From contig NW_020653945.1 in the NCBI RefSeq assembly GCF_003589595.1, positions 5,423,773 through 5,487,772 of the forward strand: 64,000 bases of DNA. Reading direction: 5' to 3'. The stretch's first letter is position 1. Every line of letters begins with the position of its first letter. The notes beneath the pieces are model-generated. The model had not been told where the DNA came from, did not search any database, and saw only the letters and a program-made list of their open reading frames with translations. The DNA comes from Hyposmocoma kahamanoa. Lineage: Eukaryota > Arthropoda > Insecta > Lepidoptera > Cosmopterigidae. Below are positions 11,088 to 22,659 of the stretch, in pieces. Both the position numbers and the translations under genes were made by a program.

Positions 11088-11129
11088 TGTTAGCTCGCAG
11101 ATTTGCACGTTGCAACGCAGCGGTAAAGG
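11088..11129 (+). CDS. Possible first coding exon, mitochondrial presequence-like
   Basis: The ATG at 11088 encodes MLARRFARCNAAVK and then meets a plausible donor, AAG|GTAATA, at 11130. An Arg-rich, acid-free start with alternating hydrophobic residues resembles a mitochondrial targeting peptide, and the flanking 150 bp are richer in G+C than the surroundings. No matching second exon was found to the right before the protease gene. It may be a chance ORF. The splice signal and composition are seen; the function is a guess. Confidence 0.25.
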
Positions 11130-12371
11130 TAATACTTTTTAAAGCTTATTACCAGTCTTTTTATATGTGCAATCTGTGGGTTAGCTAAACACATGTTAGC
11201 CTCAATAATATATTCTCTAATAAATATAATACTATTCTACTGCTAAGATTAAATACCTTAATGTCATTACTATAATAAAAGTAGATTTAATGTTACTAAA
11301 ATTAGGTTCCGCTAAATGGCGTCACAATGTTCCTTATACCGCTTAATATTAGAATGTTTACTTTTATATTATGTAATGATTAATTTAGATAATGATAGTT
11401 TAAATAATGTTATTAATTATAAGATTGTACGTTAATAAAATAACTTCTGCTAATTTCTGTTTTAAATAATTAAATATGTAAATCACTGGCTGATTTGAAA
11501 TAGTGCTTCTGTTAGATGACGCTAGCGGGAGTAGATAAATTGGAATGCGATACCGTTTTTTATTAAGACTGGATTATACTTTGGAAGTTGAAAGATTGGA
11601 ATCGTTTGAGTAGAAATAAAAGCTAAGTACAGTATCACGTGTGTTCTTTCGACAATTTCCTGCTAACACACAAAAGACAATCAATGCCTTGCGCCTGCAA
11701 TACAATAATGCGTTTTGTAAGTCAATGGTTTAGGGTGTTAATGTGACTGCCGAAACACTGCAGTACGTCAGGTATGTTTGCAGAAGCTTACACAGATGAC
11801 TTTTGTGCCATCGTAAAGAAAAAAGCAGTTTCGATGCTGAGTTGTGTCCGCACCAACACCATCGTACGCGTTATATATAGCCGACCGTTTTGACTGTCCC
11901 TGGCATTTTATTCGACTGCATATAGGAAAAATACGAATTTGATAACTTATTTTATTATATTCAATTATCATTTGGTCTTATTTAAATTTTATGCTTTTTA
12001 TCTTTTTATATAGATACGAATATTTAATTCTGATTTAGCTTTTAACTTTGATTTAATTTCTTTTTTCGACGTTTATTTTTATTTTAAAGTGATTAACTAA
12101 TTTTATAATTTAAGAATATGGATCATAAACATCTGAAATAAATGATTTTTGTTTTATTTATAACGTAAATACACGAATCTCAAATTGGGTTATAAATATT
12201 ATTAAGCAAATTAGGCACAAAAAGGTTTCAAAATACGCCGTGTAATCAGGCGGTATACATATTTAGATATAATAAACTGTTCATGTCCAATTTGAGCATA
12301 AATTTATATTTTTTTATAATATTGATTAAAAAGAAATGAAAATTAAAATACTGATTGGCATCCTTTTTATT
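11130..12371. other. No recognisable feature
   Basis: AT-rich non-coding sequence. Confidence 0.5.
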
Positions 12372-12422
12372 AACCGACTTGAAAAACTGGAGGAGGTTCT
12401 CAATTCGACTGTATGTTTCATA

Positions 12423-12600
12423 AAGGAAATGAAACTTTTTCGGATTCAAATCGCGTATATTTGTTTTTCAAACAAACCAACGTTTCGGTCCCTTTACAGG
12501 TCCTATGGTCACGGTTGAAAACAAATGGACGCGATTTAAATCCGAAAAATAGTTTCATTTCCTATGTGTAAGAATCGCGAAAATCTAAGAACTCAACTTA
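12423..12600 (+). mobile_element. GGAAATGAAAC foldback MITE with tail
   Basis: The left arm AGGAAATGAAACTTTTTCGG and the right arm, inverted, AGGAAATGAAACTATTTTTC enclose CAACGTTTCGG…CCTTTACAGGTCC. A tail (GTAAGAATCGCGAAAATCTA AGAACTC) lies outside the right arm, as in other copies. Confidence 0.7.
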
Positions 12601-12707
12601 ATATACATATATTAGTATCTATATTAGTTATATACTATATTAGTATATAACTAATATACAATATATTATTATATATAGTAATACAATATATTTATATATA
12701 TATATTA
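12601..12707. repeat. AT-rich simple repeat
   Basis: An irregular ATAT/TAGTAT tract with internal inverted symmetry, such as TATTAGTATATAACTAATA. Confidence 0.7.
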
Positions 12708-12899
12708 ATGGCAAACTGGGGGATGAATCCAGTTTCGCGCACTTTTCGGTTACCGATTTTAATAAAACTTGGCAAGTAAATGTAATTCCACGAACTTTTG
12801 AGGTCGATTTTTTCACTAAACACAAGTTACAATTATTGTAACAATGAGTGCATAAATTTGTCACCATTTTCGTTACTGTGAAAGCAACAAACGATACAA

Positions 12900-12985
12900 A
12901 CTCCTCCCATAAGTAATCGACGTGTCCTACCAGGAATCAAACCTGAAACCTTTTTATTAAGTGCCCAGTGTGTCGAGGTCATCAA
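12900..12985 (-). repeat. SINE-C head fragment
   Basis: Minus orientation: TCCTACCAGGAATCAAACCTG is the inverted B-box region, and TGTGTCGAGGTCATC is the 5' end of the tRNA-like head. Confidence 0.5.
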
Positions 12986-13525
12986 ACATAAACACTTTCA
13001 ATTGTAATTGTGTCGATGGAACAGGTTTCATTACATTATCAATATTTTTTCTTTTTTCATTTATTTATAAGGCACCAATAAAGTACATTATAAATACATT
13101 ACAATGTAGCCAAATACAAGACTAATAAGTAATTTACGTTCCACTTAATCTAATAAATAACAAATTAAACTAACAATTCACCCACTAGCAATTTTCTTAT
13201 CATCGATTAAGGCGAAGACACTTTTATCGTGTAATCTTTTTGATCAGTGTCACTGGCACTATTTAATTTAATCATACACTTACACTACACTAGTTCATAT
13301 GGTTATGGTTTTAACCGTCTTATGATATTTGTGTGGACAAGCTCGACGTTCACATGGTGGTGAAGCCTGCGTTGGTGGGCTTCGGCGTATGTCTGCACTA
13401 TCTTGTCTACGAATTCCATTTCCAAGTATCGATGGAGGTCTTTTTATGATTGTATACTATTGACCTACCAATAATGCAATAATAATAATTTTATTTTTCT
13501 TTTTCACTCACACTTTTAGCTGCAC
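12986..13525. other. No recognisable feature
   Basis: AT-rich; no gene found. Confidence 0.5.
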
Positions 13526-13803
13526 TAGAGCTCCTTGTGAAAGAGTTCGTCCAGTACTGCACCTTACCTATTTTTGCCGCCATTCAGTAATGTCAGGCAT
13601 TACTGTGATTCGTTTTGAAGGGTGCTAGTGCAATTATAGGCACATGGGACTTGTCAACTTGTGTCTCAGGGTGACGGGCGCAGTGACAAACTCAGATCTT
13701 TGCGACTTAAAGCTCTGAGTGGCACTGCAACTGTTATGGACAGGCGTGTAGCTTACCATCAGGCGCACGACTTGTTCGTCCCGTCACTTGATATTATAAA
13801 AAA
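13526..13803 (+). repeat. MINE-like dispersed repeat
   Basis: Near full length, from GAGCTCCTTGTGAAAGAGTT to CGTCACTTGATATTATAAAA. Confidence 0.85.
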
Positions 13804-13904
13804 AGCACAAATAAAATGAAAACTAGAAATCGTACGCTTAATACAATAAAGCCATGTGTGATCACGTCAAAAGCGTTTTTATTATATGAAAATCATAAAA
13901 GTAA

Positions 13905-14122
13905 TAATAATAATAACACATACGCTCATAGCCCTGCTCTAGGGAAACCCAGAGTCCCGGGTGCCATGGACACACACGTAGACAACCACAAATTAAAACC
14001 CAAACGCGCGAGAGGAATAAGTATAAATAAATGTAGGCCACGCAAATATTTCTCCACGAACCCGCGACCTCTGCGTGGCAGACGAGCATGGTAACCGTTC
14101 GGCCACGGAGGCAGTTAATGCG
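13905..14122 (-). repeat. SINE-B (tRNA-derived) copy
   Basis: In minus orientation the head reads CTGCCTCCGTGGCCGAACGG and the body includes GTGTCCATGGCACCCGGGAC. Overlapping 92- and 91-codon ORFs on opposite strands are chance frames. Confidence 0.8.
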
Positions 14123-14245
14123 AGCTACATGAAACAAATTATGTAATGTGAAATTTTATTTTTATTTTATTTTTATTCTATAATTTTATTTTCTCCTGTT
14201 AAGCATAAAAATGTTTAAATTTTTTTTGAAATCATATTTAATTTA

Positions 14246-14356
14246 GGAAATGAAACTATTTTTCCGGATTTAAATCACGTATATTTGTTTTTTTAAATCC
14301 GGAAAAATATTTTCATTTCCTATGATATAACAATCGCGAAAACCTAAGAACTCGAT
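14246..14356 (+). mobile_element. GGAAATGAAAC foldback MITE, short form, with tail
   Basis: The arms AGGAAATGAAACTATTTTTC and its inverse almost touch; the spacer has collapsed. The tail AACAATCGCGAAAACCTAAG AACTCG follows the right arm. Confidence 0.75.
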
Positions 14357-14359
14357 ATC

Positions 14360-14791
14360 ATATTTAATTATTTTTATGTGAAATTATTCCACTAGTTTGT
14401 TACAATTATTAATACAAAAATGGAACACTCAGAAAGAATTCCTTTGATCCGCCCGGATTCGAACCGACGTCTTCTAGCATACCGTGTCAGACGCTACTAC
14501 CAACTAAGCCACCGAACGAACCAGCGGACCTCACGAATTTTTGTATGTGCTTGCGTCGTATCTTTGTATTTGGTGTTTCAACGAAGTTTTAACCGTAGCG
14601 CCGTCTATGAGATATTTATGATATTTCGTCACCAAGTTAGATACCTTTACAGCTACCAGCCCCAGCTAGAGATGTCGCTATTCATTGTATTTAAATTTTT
14701 ATTGAATTGATATTCAATTGATGATATTTTTTTACGGATCGAAGGAATTTTTCTGAGTGTTCGATCTTTCTATTAATAATTTTATTATAAC
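14360..14791. repeat. SINE-A inverted composite
   Basis: 14360-14725 is a full SINE-A unit in minus orientation: tail, tRNA-like region, CATAGACGGCGC in reverse sense, and head to CAATGAATAGCGACATCTC in reverse sense. 14733-14791 is a second tail in + orientation (ACGGATCGAAGGAATTTTTC to ATTAATAATTTTATTATAAC). The two tails form an inverted repeat around the unit. Confidence 0.7.
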
Positions 14792-14846
14792 ATAAAAATG
14801 TTGTCAACTAATTTCGTTCGTAGAATGTTTAAGCGCAGGCCATACT

Positions 14847-15487
14847 GCGAACGAAGCTAACTTAGCTAACTTAACTTAACTCACGTAGTTGCATGCAAAG
14901 CTAAGCTAAGAAATACACGCGCGTATTTCTTACGCATCTATAACAACATTCTGAATACGTGCGGAGGTGAAGGACGGCAGAAGAACGACATATTTCACAT
15001 AGCTAGCGGGATCGTTGGGTAGTGCACTCTACATTCTCGTCGAGACATCCCGGTCTCGGGTCTCGCCGAGACAGGACGAGACCGAGAGTGGCTCTCCACA
15101 TTCTCGCCCGCACAGTTGTCTGATCGGTAGCCATACAAGATGGACGTGCTAGATACGTCTGTTGCTGCAGCATTATGTGCTATAGCATATTACATTTTTT
15201 GTTAATTCGAAAAAAAAACTTATTAAGAGACGTTGGAGTAGACGCAGATGGTGGATGACATCAATACATCGCAACAGAACACTATGGTTAACAAACAAAC
15301 ACAAAACTACACGAGAGCCCTTTGATTCGGGTCCGAAATACCGACACGAAATGGAGACCACACTAACATAGGCGAATTATTATTAACGAATATGTTCACT
15401 ACACTCTCGTATTTGGCTGTTCTCGTGAAGTTTTGGCAAGAATGTGGAGCGGGCTTTAGTTTAATTAGCTCGGTTAGCTTAGTTCGC
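14847..15487. mobile_element. TIR element of 641 bp
   Basis: The left GCGAACGAAGCTAACTTAGC and the right, inverted, GCGAACTAAGCTAACCGAGC match over about 25 bp. The interior has the boxes CTCCACATTCTCG and TCTCGGTCTCG-like inverted copies. It abuts the truncated end of the LINE at 15488. Class unknown. Confidence 0.55.
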
Positions 15488-17540
15488 GGCGTGAACCGAA
15501 ATATGAATAGATGTGACGTGAGACAATCGCTGGGACTCCGTCAGGGCCACTGGCTTTGTTGACGTCTAATTTGCGTAAAGCTTTCAACACCTCTTTTTGA
15601 CGGATAGTGATTTCGGGCATTTTCGAGTCACATCGAGGTAGTGTAGGTGGTGTTTGCAAAGTAGCGTCAAGACGGGAGTTGGAAGCAAAAAGAGAAACAA
15701 AAAGATTTGCTTTCTCTTCAGCGGTATGAGCCAGCGATTCATCTCTCATTAAAGGCGGAAGGGATGACCTGCAGAAATTCGCTTCGACCGATTTAGCGAG
15801 TGACCAGAATGCTTTACTCCCTGATGGGTATGAAGCTAACCTGACCCCAATACGACTAATATGGCCGAAGCGAGCTTTCCGTATCGCTTTTTTGCAGGAT
15901 CTAGCGGCTTTATTAAAGGCTTTCTTCAGACGGAGGGTTTCCGGTGCTTTGCGATCTCGAGCATCAGCCCAAGCCTGGTACGCAGATTGCTTTAGCGTTT
16001 CCGCAGAAGCACACTCAGCGTTAAACCAAGGGCGAGCTTTGCCGCTGGAGGAGACTTCGAAATACGAAATAAAGTATTCCATAGCCCGAATAATCACCTC
16101 AGAGACGGCAGACGCGCAGCACGTCGGATCGTCAGAAGAGAAGCACAGCTGCCGCCAGGGATAAAATGCAAAGAAATGCCGCATCGCATCCCAATCAGCT
16201 GACTTGTATCGCCACATCCTCCTAGTACTTCCCGTACTGAGATCGGGCGGGGAGTAGACAGATACAGATTTCACCAGACAGTGATCGGATGTCCCTAGTG
16301 GGGATGAGACCGATACTTGGTAGCGGTCTGGATCGGTTGTCAGCAGAAGATCCAGGCAATTGGCAGTGTGGTCGTCAACGTCCGGTACCCTGGTAGCGCA
16401 ACTCACCAGCTAGGTGAGGTCTAGTGATAGAGCACATGCCCGCGCCTCTCTTCCAGCGTGGTTGGTTTTTTGGTATGGGAACAACCATTCCTGGTGATGG
16501 GCATTAAAGTCCCCCAAAAAGACAAGTTGTGCTTTAGGATACCGTTGTTGGACTGTTTCCGCCGAGCTGCAGAGATGGTTGAACAGCCTAGTCGTCTCCG
16601 GGTCTCCAGAATGCGACCGATACACACTAGCGTAGACAATTTGTTCCAGTCCAGTGTCTACCAGAACCCACATTACAGAGAGATTCAAGGTCACGGAGAC
16701 GTTTAGAGCAGATGTCATCAGGAGCGTAAACGCAGGTACCAGCGCGCTGCTTAAATTTGTGCTCCAGAATGTAACCTGGGTAATGCAGATACGCCATGTC
16801 CGAAGGACATCTAATTTGGGTCTCCGTGAGGAAGAGCATGTGAGGCCTTTCAGTCTCAAGATGGTGGTGGACAGATGAGAGATTGGAGTGCAGACCTCGG
16901 ATGTTCGAGAGGTGCACTTTAAGTGAAAGGACGTGCATTCGCTGTTTAGCCTTCCTCAATTTTCTTGACCTTTTCATATTAGGCGAAGGCAATTGTACGA
17001 GACACTACTACTGAAAGTCATGCGGCACATACCCTATATGGTACGCCGATGGGAAACAAGACTGGAGCGCGCGGTGACGCCCGAACCCCCCCGGGAGTGG
17101 CCATGGGGTCCTTTCATCCGGTCGCCAACCGGCACGATGGAGCACCCCGGGATTTTTCGCGAGTTGGCGGGGCAGCCTTTCACTGGAGGCTAATCAGCTA
17201 ATTGGGCCCCCTACTACCTGCGGTCGGCCAACGGAGCACCGTGCTTCGGATCCCGCTACCCTCCGCGTCTAGGTTCCCAGCGCAACAACAAGGGAGCCCC
17301 GAGATCAACCAAATCAGTGCAGTGCAACTGTACAGACCCTTCACTCTAGAGCGGCTACTCTGGGCGTCAAGCCGGAACACAGCTATAGCTGTTTGGCGGC
17401 TAGGCTTCGCCCAGAGGGTGGTCACCAGCCACGACCAAGGTCTACCACCGGAGTTTGTAGCTTATTTGGCACCACCCAGGGGTCACGTGTAGGGTCTCGA
17501 GGGTACACAGCCTACGGACGCGAGCTACTTAACCCCCAAA
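15488..17540 (-). pseudogene. Decayed LINE: AP endonuclease and RT N-terminus
   Basis: The minus strand reads from about 16980 down to 15490. An AP-endonuclease domain shows LSNIRGLHSN, FLTETQI, LVFLGDFNAHH and the catalytic LGTSDHCLV, followed by a linker and the first reverse-transcriptase block, LDVNKASGPDGVPAIV. A frameshift lies near 16670 and an in-frame TAG at 16410-16412. The palm (YADD block) and the rest of the 3' half are absent; the copy ends against a TIR element. 16990-17540 is G+C-rich without a clear frame and is probably the 5' leader. Most likely a Jockey- or I-group LINE; clade not certain. It cannot encode a working protein. Confidence 0.8.
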
Positions 17541-18105
17541 TTACGGTATTTTAAATTGTACCGTATTACTGTAAGTGACAGCCGTTACGTTGGCATCAAT
17601 CAATATTAATAATTGGAGGCGATGACACAATCAAATTTTCGCCTCGACGACGTTAAGGTTGAATTCTCCAAAAGTAATTATTCTTCAATAAATTATTTTG
17701 CAAAATTTGAAAACATGGTATTCAAATATTGAAAATAATTAAAATCATCGATATTTCCAATATTATCATAATAGTCGTATATTCGTATGCTTTTATACCT
17801 AAAGTTAATTCGAAGTCGAAATATGGAAGCGGATTCTTAAAATATATTTTCTCTTTTTTTAAATTCTGGGGTCTTTCTTCTTGTCGTATCCATGGCATAC
17901 GTTGTAATGCATCGTGGTAAAAGGATTTCCTAATCGGCGTAAGGTACTTGCCGATTGTTGCCCAGGAGGCACCAGATTTACAAGAAAAGAATGATACGTT
18001 GTGCGGGGAGGCTCCTTTCGCGCACCTCAAAATAAGTCACGCCATTCCCAGGATCCTGGAACAGAGTGCCATGTTTTAGTTTTTCCTTTTTTAATAGATT
18101 TTAAA
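17541..18105. other. No recognisable feature
   Basis: AT-rich after the LINE leader; nothing supported. Confidence 0.5.
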
Positions 18106-18365
18106 TAGAGCTTCTTGTGAAAGCTTACCTATCTCTGCTGCCACGCAATAATGTAAACATTTCTGTGTACCAATTTAAAGGGTAAGGGAGCTGGTAAAAT
18201 CACAGGCACATGGGACTTGCCAACTTATGTCTCAGGGTGACGGGCGTAGTGGCAGTACCCCTCAGATCTTTGCGATTTATAACTCTGATCGGCACTGCAA
18301 CCGTTATGAACAGGCGTATCGCCTACCACCAAGTAAGTGCACGAATTGTTCGTAAAAAAATCACA
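18106..18365 (+). repeat. MINE-like dispersed repeat, internally shortened
   Basis: Starts GAGCTTCTTGTGAAAGCTTA, contains GGCACATGGGACTTGCCAAC and ends near AAAAAAATCAC. Confidence 0.75.
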
Positions 18366-18694
18366 AAAAATTATTTTTACATTTTAAATACATAACATTC
18401 TGTCTCACTATAAATCTTAAAGGTCTGATTATGAACAGGAATAAGACAACTGGATCTCAACACTATGAACAGCTAGAAATCTCAAACTTAAACTATGATT
18501 TCCGTAAAAAATATTAAAACTACGACATTTCTTTTAAATCCGAAGTTTTTGAATGATAGAATGAATGAAATACTCTTTATAGCGCATAAAATTACATTGA
18601 CATCACAGAATAGCAACATAAGTAAGTATAGAAATAGTAAGTTAATGTGCAATAGGCATTTTTTTCATTTTTCACTCTATAAATGACAAAACTA
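18366..18694. other. No recognisable feature
   Basis: AT-rich, no feature recognised. Confidence 0.5.
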
Positions 18695-18765
18695 AAAAGA
18701 CTGTTGTCTCCTACCCCTATGTGAAAAAGGCGTCAGGTATATGTATGTATGTGTATATGTGACAT
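18695..18765 (+). repeat. LINE 3' end-like motif with TATG microsatellite
   Basis: CTCCTACCCCTATGTGAAAA and GGCGTCAGG then TATGTATGTATG. I recall the same block as a lepidopteran LINE 3' terminus. An inverted relative is at 25815-25870. Confidence 0.5.
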
Positions 18766-19010
18766 ACATGCACACAAATAACATTTTAAACATTTATTTT
18801 TCCTCAATTCCAGTGTACTTTGTGGTACATTGTACTTATTGAAACTAATCAGAGGTATGCTATGCAATCAGATTCTACTAGATGTATTTATTAGGTTTGT
18901 GTATTCTTGATTCACATACCTAATATGGGGCGACGTCGCCGGCCACCGCTACTGGTGGTGCCGCGTGTGGAGAGGAATCTCTTGATGAAATGTCCGTTGA
19001 TGATATGCTC
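18766..19010. other. No recognisable feature
   Basis: Spacer before the SINE-B copy; no feature seen. Confidence 0.4.
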
Positions 19011-19222
19011 AACTGCCTCTGTGGCCGAACGGTTACCATGCCGGACTGCCACGCAGAGGTCCCAGGTTCGATTCCCGGGCCGGGAGAAATAGTTGTATGG
19101 CCTACAATTATTTCTCTCGTGAGTTTGGGTGTAATTTGTGGTTGTTTATGTGTGTGTCCATGGCACCCGCGACACAGGGTTTCCCTAGTGCGGGGCTATG
19201 TTGAGTGTGTGCGTTATTTATA
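19011..19222 (+). repeat. SINE-B (tRNA-derived), best-preserved copy
   Basis: The head CTGCCTCTGTGGCCGAACGG contains a good A box, and GGTTCGATTCC is a perfect B box. The body is TTTCTCTCGTGAGTTTGGGT, TGTGTGTCCATGGCACCCGC and TAGTGCGGGGCTATGTTGAG. It lacks a full tRNA fold after the B box, so it is a SINE, not a tRNA gene. Confidence 0.85.
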
Positions 19223-19234
19223 TGCACATTGCGC

Positions 19235-19825
19235 ACCTTGAACAAAATACCGCATACAATCGATCTGTTCCACTGTTCTCTGAGAAAAGTGTCACTCTCT
19301 GCCGACTTGAGAGATAGGGTTTTCCGGTTAGACTACGGGCTCCCCGGCAAGACTAGGGTACGGGGGGCCAGTGATACGCCTTCACGGGCGTTTCTGGCTG
19401 ACCCGGACTTGGGTATAGACTCGCCGGGGTTTGTGGTTAGCTGCAGGGATGAACACGTTCGTCTGCCCCGGTAGCATGTGGCCGGAGCGTTCTTCTCGCG
19501 CGCAGATAGCGCATTTTCGTAGCGGTCTAGTTGAGAGCCTGGAGCGAGAAGACGCGCAGGGCACGTTAGTTACCCTCTAAGTCGGTAGCTATGTCCGGAC
19601 ATTATCGCAGAACACTGGTACCTGGCTTATCCTGCACTAGCCCGGAGAGCTAGTAGAGGATGACCTAAGACACGACGTTAATTCGGCGTCGGAAAGTGAG
19701 TGTGTCTTACAGCTCTGCCACCAATGAGGATATTTGGTAGTCGACTTAGAGTCGGGGCGGGTCAGCAGTGGCAACCGCTAATAGTGAAGTTTATTTAAGT
19801 TTTGGAAATAAATAAATAAATATTT
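19235..19825 (+). repeat. G+C-rich block with (AAAT)n tail, probable LINE 3' fragment
   Basis: About 550 bp, markedly richer in G+C than its surroundings, ending in GTTTTGGAAATAAATAAATA. No catalytic motif is visible. A 5'-truncated retroelement tail is the simplest reading; orientation is taken from the tail. Confidence 0.4.
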
Positions 19826-19938
19826 CTACTTAACAATTTTGTCCATCCCGGTGTCAAAACTTCATAATAAATCATTTTTTTGCAGAAAGAGGTATCGACT
19901 ACTTCTTTAGGCACCGTTTGTATAAGCCTGATTAGTTT

Positions 19939-20215
19939 TTTTATGATACCAAGTGCGAACGAACCAGTCGTGCGTCAGGTGGCAAGCGATACGCCTGTCC
20001 TTAGCAGTTGCAGTATCTCTCAGAGCTTATCGAAAAGGTCTGAGGGATATTGCGACCGCGCTCGTCAGCCTGAAACATAAGTTGACAAGTCCTATGTGCC
20101 TATAACTTCAAAATCGGAACGCAGCTATGCTCACATTAGTACTTGGCGGCAGAAATTGGTAAGGCACTATTTCCATGGACGAATTCTAATCTACAAGGAG
20201 CCTACTGCTACTAAG
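19939..20215 (-). repeat. MINE-like dispersed repeat
   Basis: Minus orientation, from ATGATACCAAGTGCGAACG to GGAGCCTACTGCTACTAAG. Confidence 0.8.
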
Positions 20216-21352
20216 CTAGTTATAATGGTAACGCGCCTCTATTGTATGTAACTATAATAAATAAATTAATATTATCAATAGTTTCTGCACTAAAAGTTGA
20301 TAGTTCTCAAATTATAACAACAAACATTTCACTCGAGATTCCATCGTTTGCAGGTCAAGTATTAAAGGAATTCCCCAACAAATCATAGACCTTGATGGCG
20401 ACACGTTATATAGATATATACATATTATATGCTTTGTTCAAAACACTGCTGTAAAGACATTTCAAAGGCAGGAAAAATTAGGACCACAAAATGACATGCC
20501 CAAATTGGCACATTCAATAACGATTCAAACTGTATGAATTCACCATATAAGCGAGCACAAATTCAATATAACGCTCTGTTTGTGCATTGAATTGAACGGA
20601 AATTGAATATAAGCTATTGATTTTTTCCCACCGCCTTTTATGGGCATGACAGATGGAAAATTTAAATTCAGGTTGGCGCTCCGTCTCATGTACTCGAAAA
20701 TTGGTTATGAGTAGAACTGATCGACAAGTTCTGTGATTCTAATTTGAGTAAAGTCTTGTTTGATTAACTCCATAAAACCTGAACCTGTTTGTTATTTTTC
20801 CTTGGTTTGTATTACAGCTGTTTATTTACATCGAGTTCATTTTGTTTCAATCTGTTGGAAGTATTCGTTTAAAAGTAATTGCTTTTTCATCCAGCATCCT
20901 TTATCCCATTAAGCTGAGATTGCGCAAATTAATTTGCTAAGGATATAAGAACACAATATTACAATCCAATTGGATCAATATCTCTAATGTGATGAGACTG
21001 TAGATTACTATTAAATATTTAAAAATACTCGAAACTCGCAAATTAAAATGTATTTACGTTTGAAATAGGACAAAGTAATCTTTTAATGTTTTGGCATTAA
21101 TTTCAAAGACATTCCTGTATATCAAGCACTTCCATTTAATGACGTGGCAAGAACATTTTTTGCACGTCTAAATAACGAGCCTATTGCCTCGTTATTTATA
21201 CGCAGTTCTAGTTGCAGAGTGAAAATGGTAATACCGCGAATATTTTTTCAACAACAACTCATTTTTGTTTTAATTATTGTTCCTCGCGAAACACCTGCTC
21301 TTATTTTTCTTATTGTACGAAACGACACAATAGCTTCGCGTTGTAAATAAAG
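20216..21352. other. No recognisable feature
   Basis: AT-rich; no gene or repeat I can support. Confidence 0.5.
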
Positions 21353-21445
21353 CATAAGAGCGATGCCACACGGGCGCCGCCAATGCATTGCGTCGTTACA
21401 ACGTAACGCTATGATTTCAACGCACGCAGAGTTAGTGTTGTAAAA
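21353..21445 (+). repeat. One end of a GAGYGATGCCACACG MITE
   Basis: AGAGCGATGCCACACGGGCG matches the terminus of the MITE at 37615-37877. No partner terminus was found to the right. Confidence 0.5.
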
Positions 21446-22250
21446 AACGTTTTTTTTCTGAGGTGAAAAAAAACATGAAAAGAAACCGTTTTTTCCCTGG
21501 AGTACGTTTTTTTTTCTAAAAGTATGACAATAAAAATATGACAATTGTATTTTTTACTACATTTCCTCTTTTGTTGTTAATATTATTCTTCATAGATAAA
21601 TTGCTCAAAATAAATGGGCAACACTCATAGTTTTGTCAATTTGTGGCGATTTCCCTAAATTACGGGGAATTTCAACTCGATTGGACATTTTGTGGAATTG
21701 ACGCTATGTGGGGAAAATGCGGGGATTCTAACATTTTACCTTTTTTTTTAAATCTATCGACTGCTGTTGCATCGCTACTTTGATGATTAACGATAAAAAC
21801 ACTACTTATTTATTTATATAAGAGTGATATAATATTTTGTTCTACATCGCATATATCCCTTATATAGCAACATTTACATAGAATTATTAGCAAGCGGTTT
21901 ATATAAAATTATTCAGTAGGATTTGAATAAAGGAAACAAAGACACAGAAAATTTTGATGACATTACAAGTGTGGGTTAACACCTGTAACAGTAGTAACGC
22001 TAGTAACACAAGAAATGAAGATGAAATTTTTGGGATAATTATCATGGTAATTGATTCTTATAAACATATTATACAGGATGTATGTTTGAAAGTGAGACAT
22101 ACTTATAGAGTTCGTTATATTCCTGATTCTGACCCGAAAAAATAATAAACTAATGAACTTAAACTTTACAAAAAAATGTTTTTTTTTTTTGTCGACTGCT
22201 ACTTGCGAACACCATTACTTATCAAAATCTATGCACACCACTATTATTGC
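21446..22250. other. No recognisable feature
   Basis: AT-rich with T-runs; no gene. Confidence 0.5.
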
Positions 22251-22427
22251 TCCGACGGAAGCAGTGGCGAGAGGTGCAGCGGCACGGCGGCGAAAAACAA
22301 AGCACAGATCGGTCTGTTTGCAGAGACAGTGTACGCGCAACCTTGGCCTAGCGAAGACACGTAAATTATTTGTACTTCCGCTTGCCTGACCACTGCGCCG
22401 GCGGCGAACGCGCCTCTCGCCTGCAAA

Positions 22428-22560
22428 ATGAATATTTATTCTAACGTCGAATTGACTGAGATGGTGCAACTTTACGCAACAAGTGGTGATAGTGTGAGGC
22501 GAGCTATTGAAATGTTCCCAAATTGGAGTTTACGCGGAGGAGGTGAACAGTGTCGAAGTT
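22428..22560 (+). pseudogene. Possible DUF4817-like helix-turn-helix N-terminus, decayed
   Basis: The frame opens MNIYSNVELTEMVQLYATSG and continues with RRAIEMFPNWSL. The order Y-[ST]-N-x-E-L-x-x-M…Y…R-x-x-I-x-x-FPN recalls the short helix-turn-helix region often found at the start of insect transposon-associated proteins (DUF4817). The frame loses similarity after about 40 residues and ends within the next 35. The 180 bp upstream are G+C-rich with an imperfect inverted repeat (GGCGAGAGGTGC / GCGCCTCTCGCC). The family assignment is from memory and needs a profile search; a chance frame is possible. Confidence 0.35.
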
Positions 22561-22659
22561 GTTGCATGAGAGGATTATCTCACATTTTATACTGTGAGAC
22601 AAAATGTGTTTGTGTTGATCAATTTAAAACACAATTTACTAGGACGTGCTAGATTATGC

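Larger units (their letters stand above)
12372..12812 (+). repeat. AACCGACTTC repeat split by a foldback MITE
   Basis: Head at 12372-12418 (AACCGACTTGAAAAACTGGA, CTCAATTCGACTGTATG) and tail at 12708-12812 (GGGGGATGAATCCAGTTTCG to TTTTGAGGTCGATTTTTT). A GGAAATGAAAC foldback (12423-12600) and an AT microsatellite lie between. Confidence 0.7.

Noticed and set aside
19011..19090. Possible functional tRNA gene (perfect B box)
   Set aside because: Head of SINE-B; copies at 33657, 35667, 13905 and 57080 share the same non-tRNA body.
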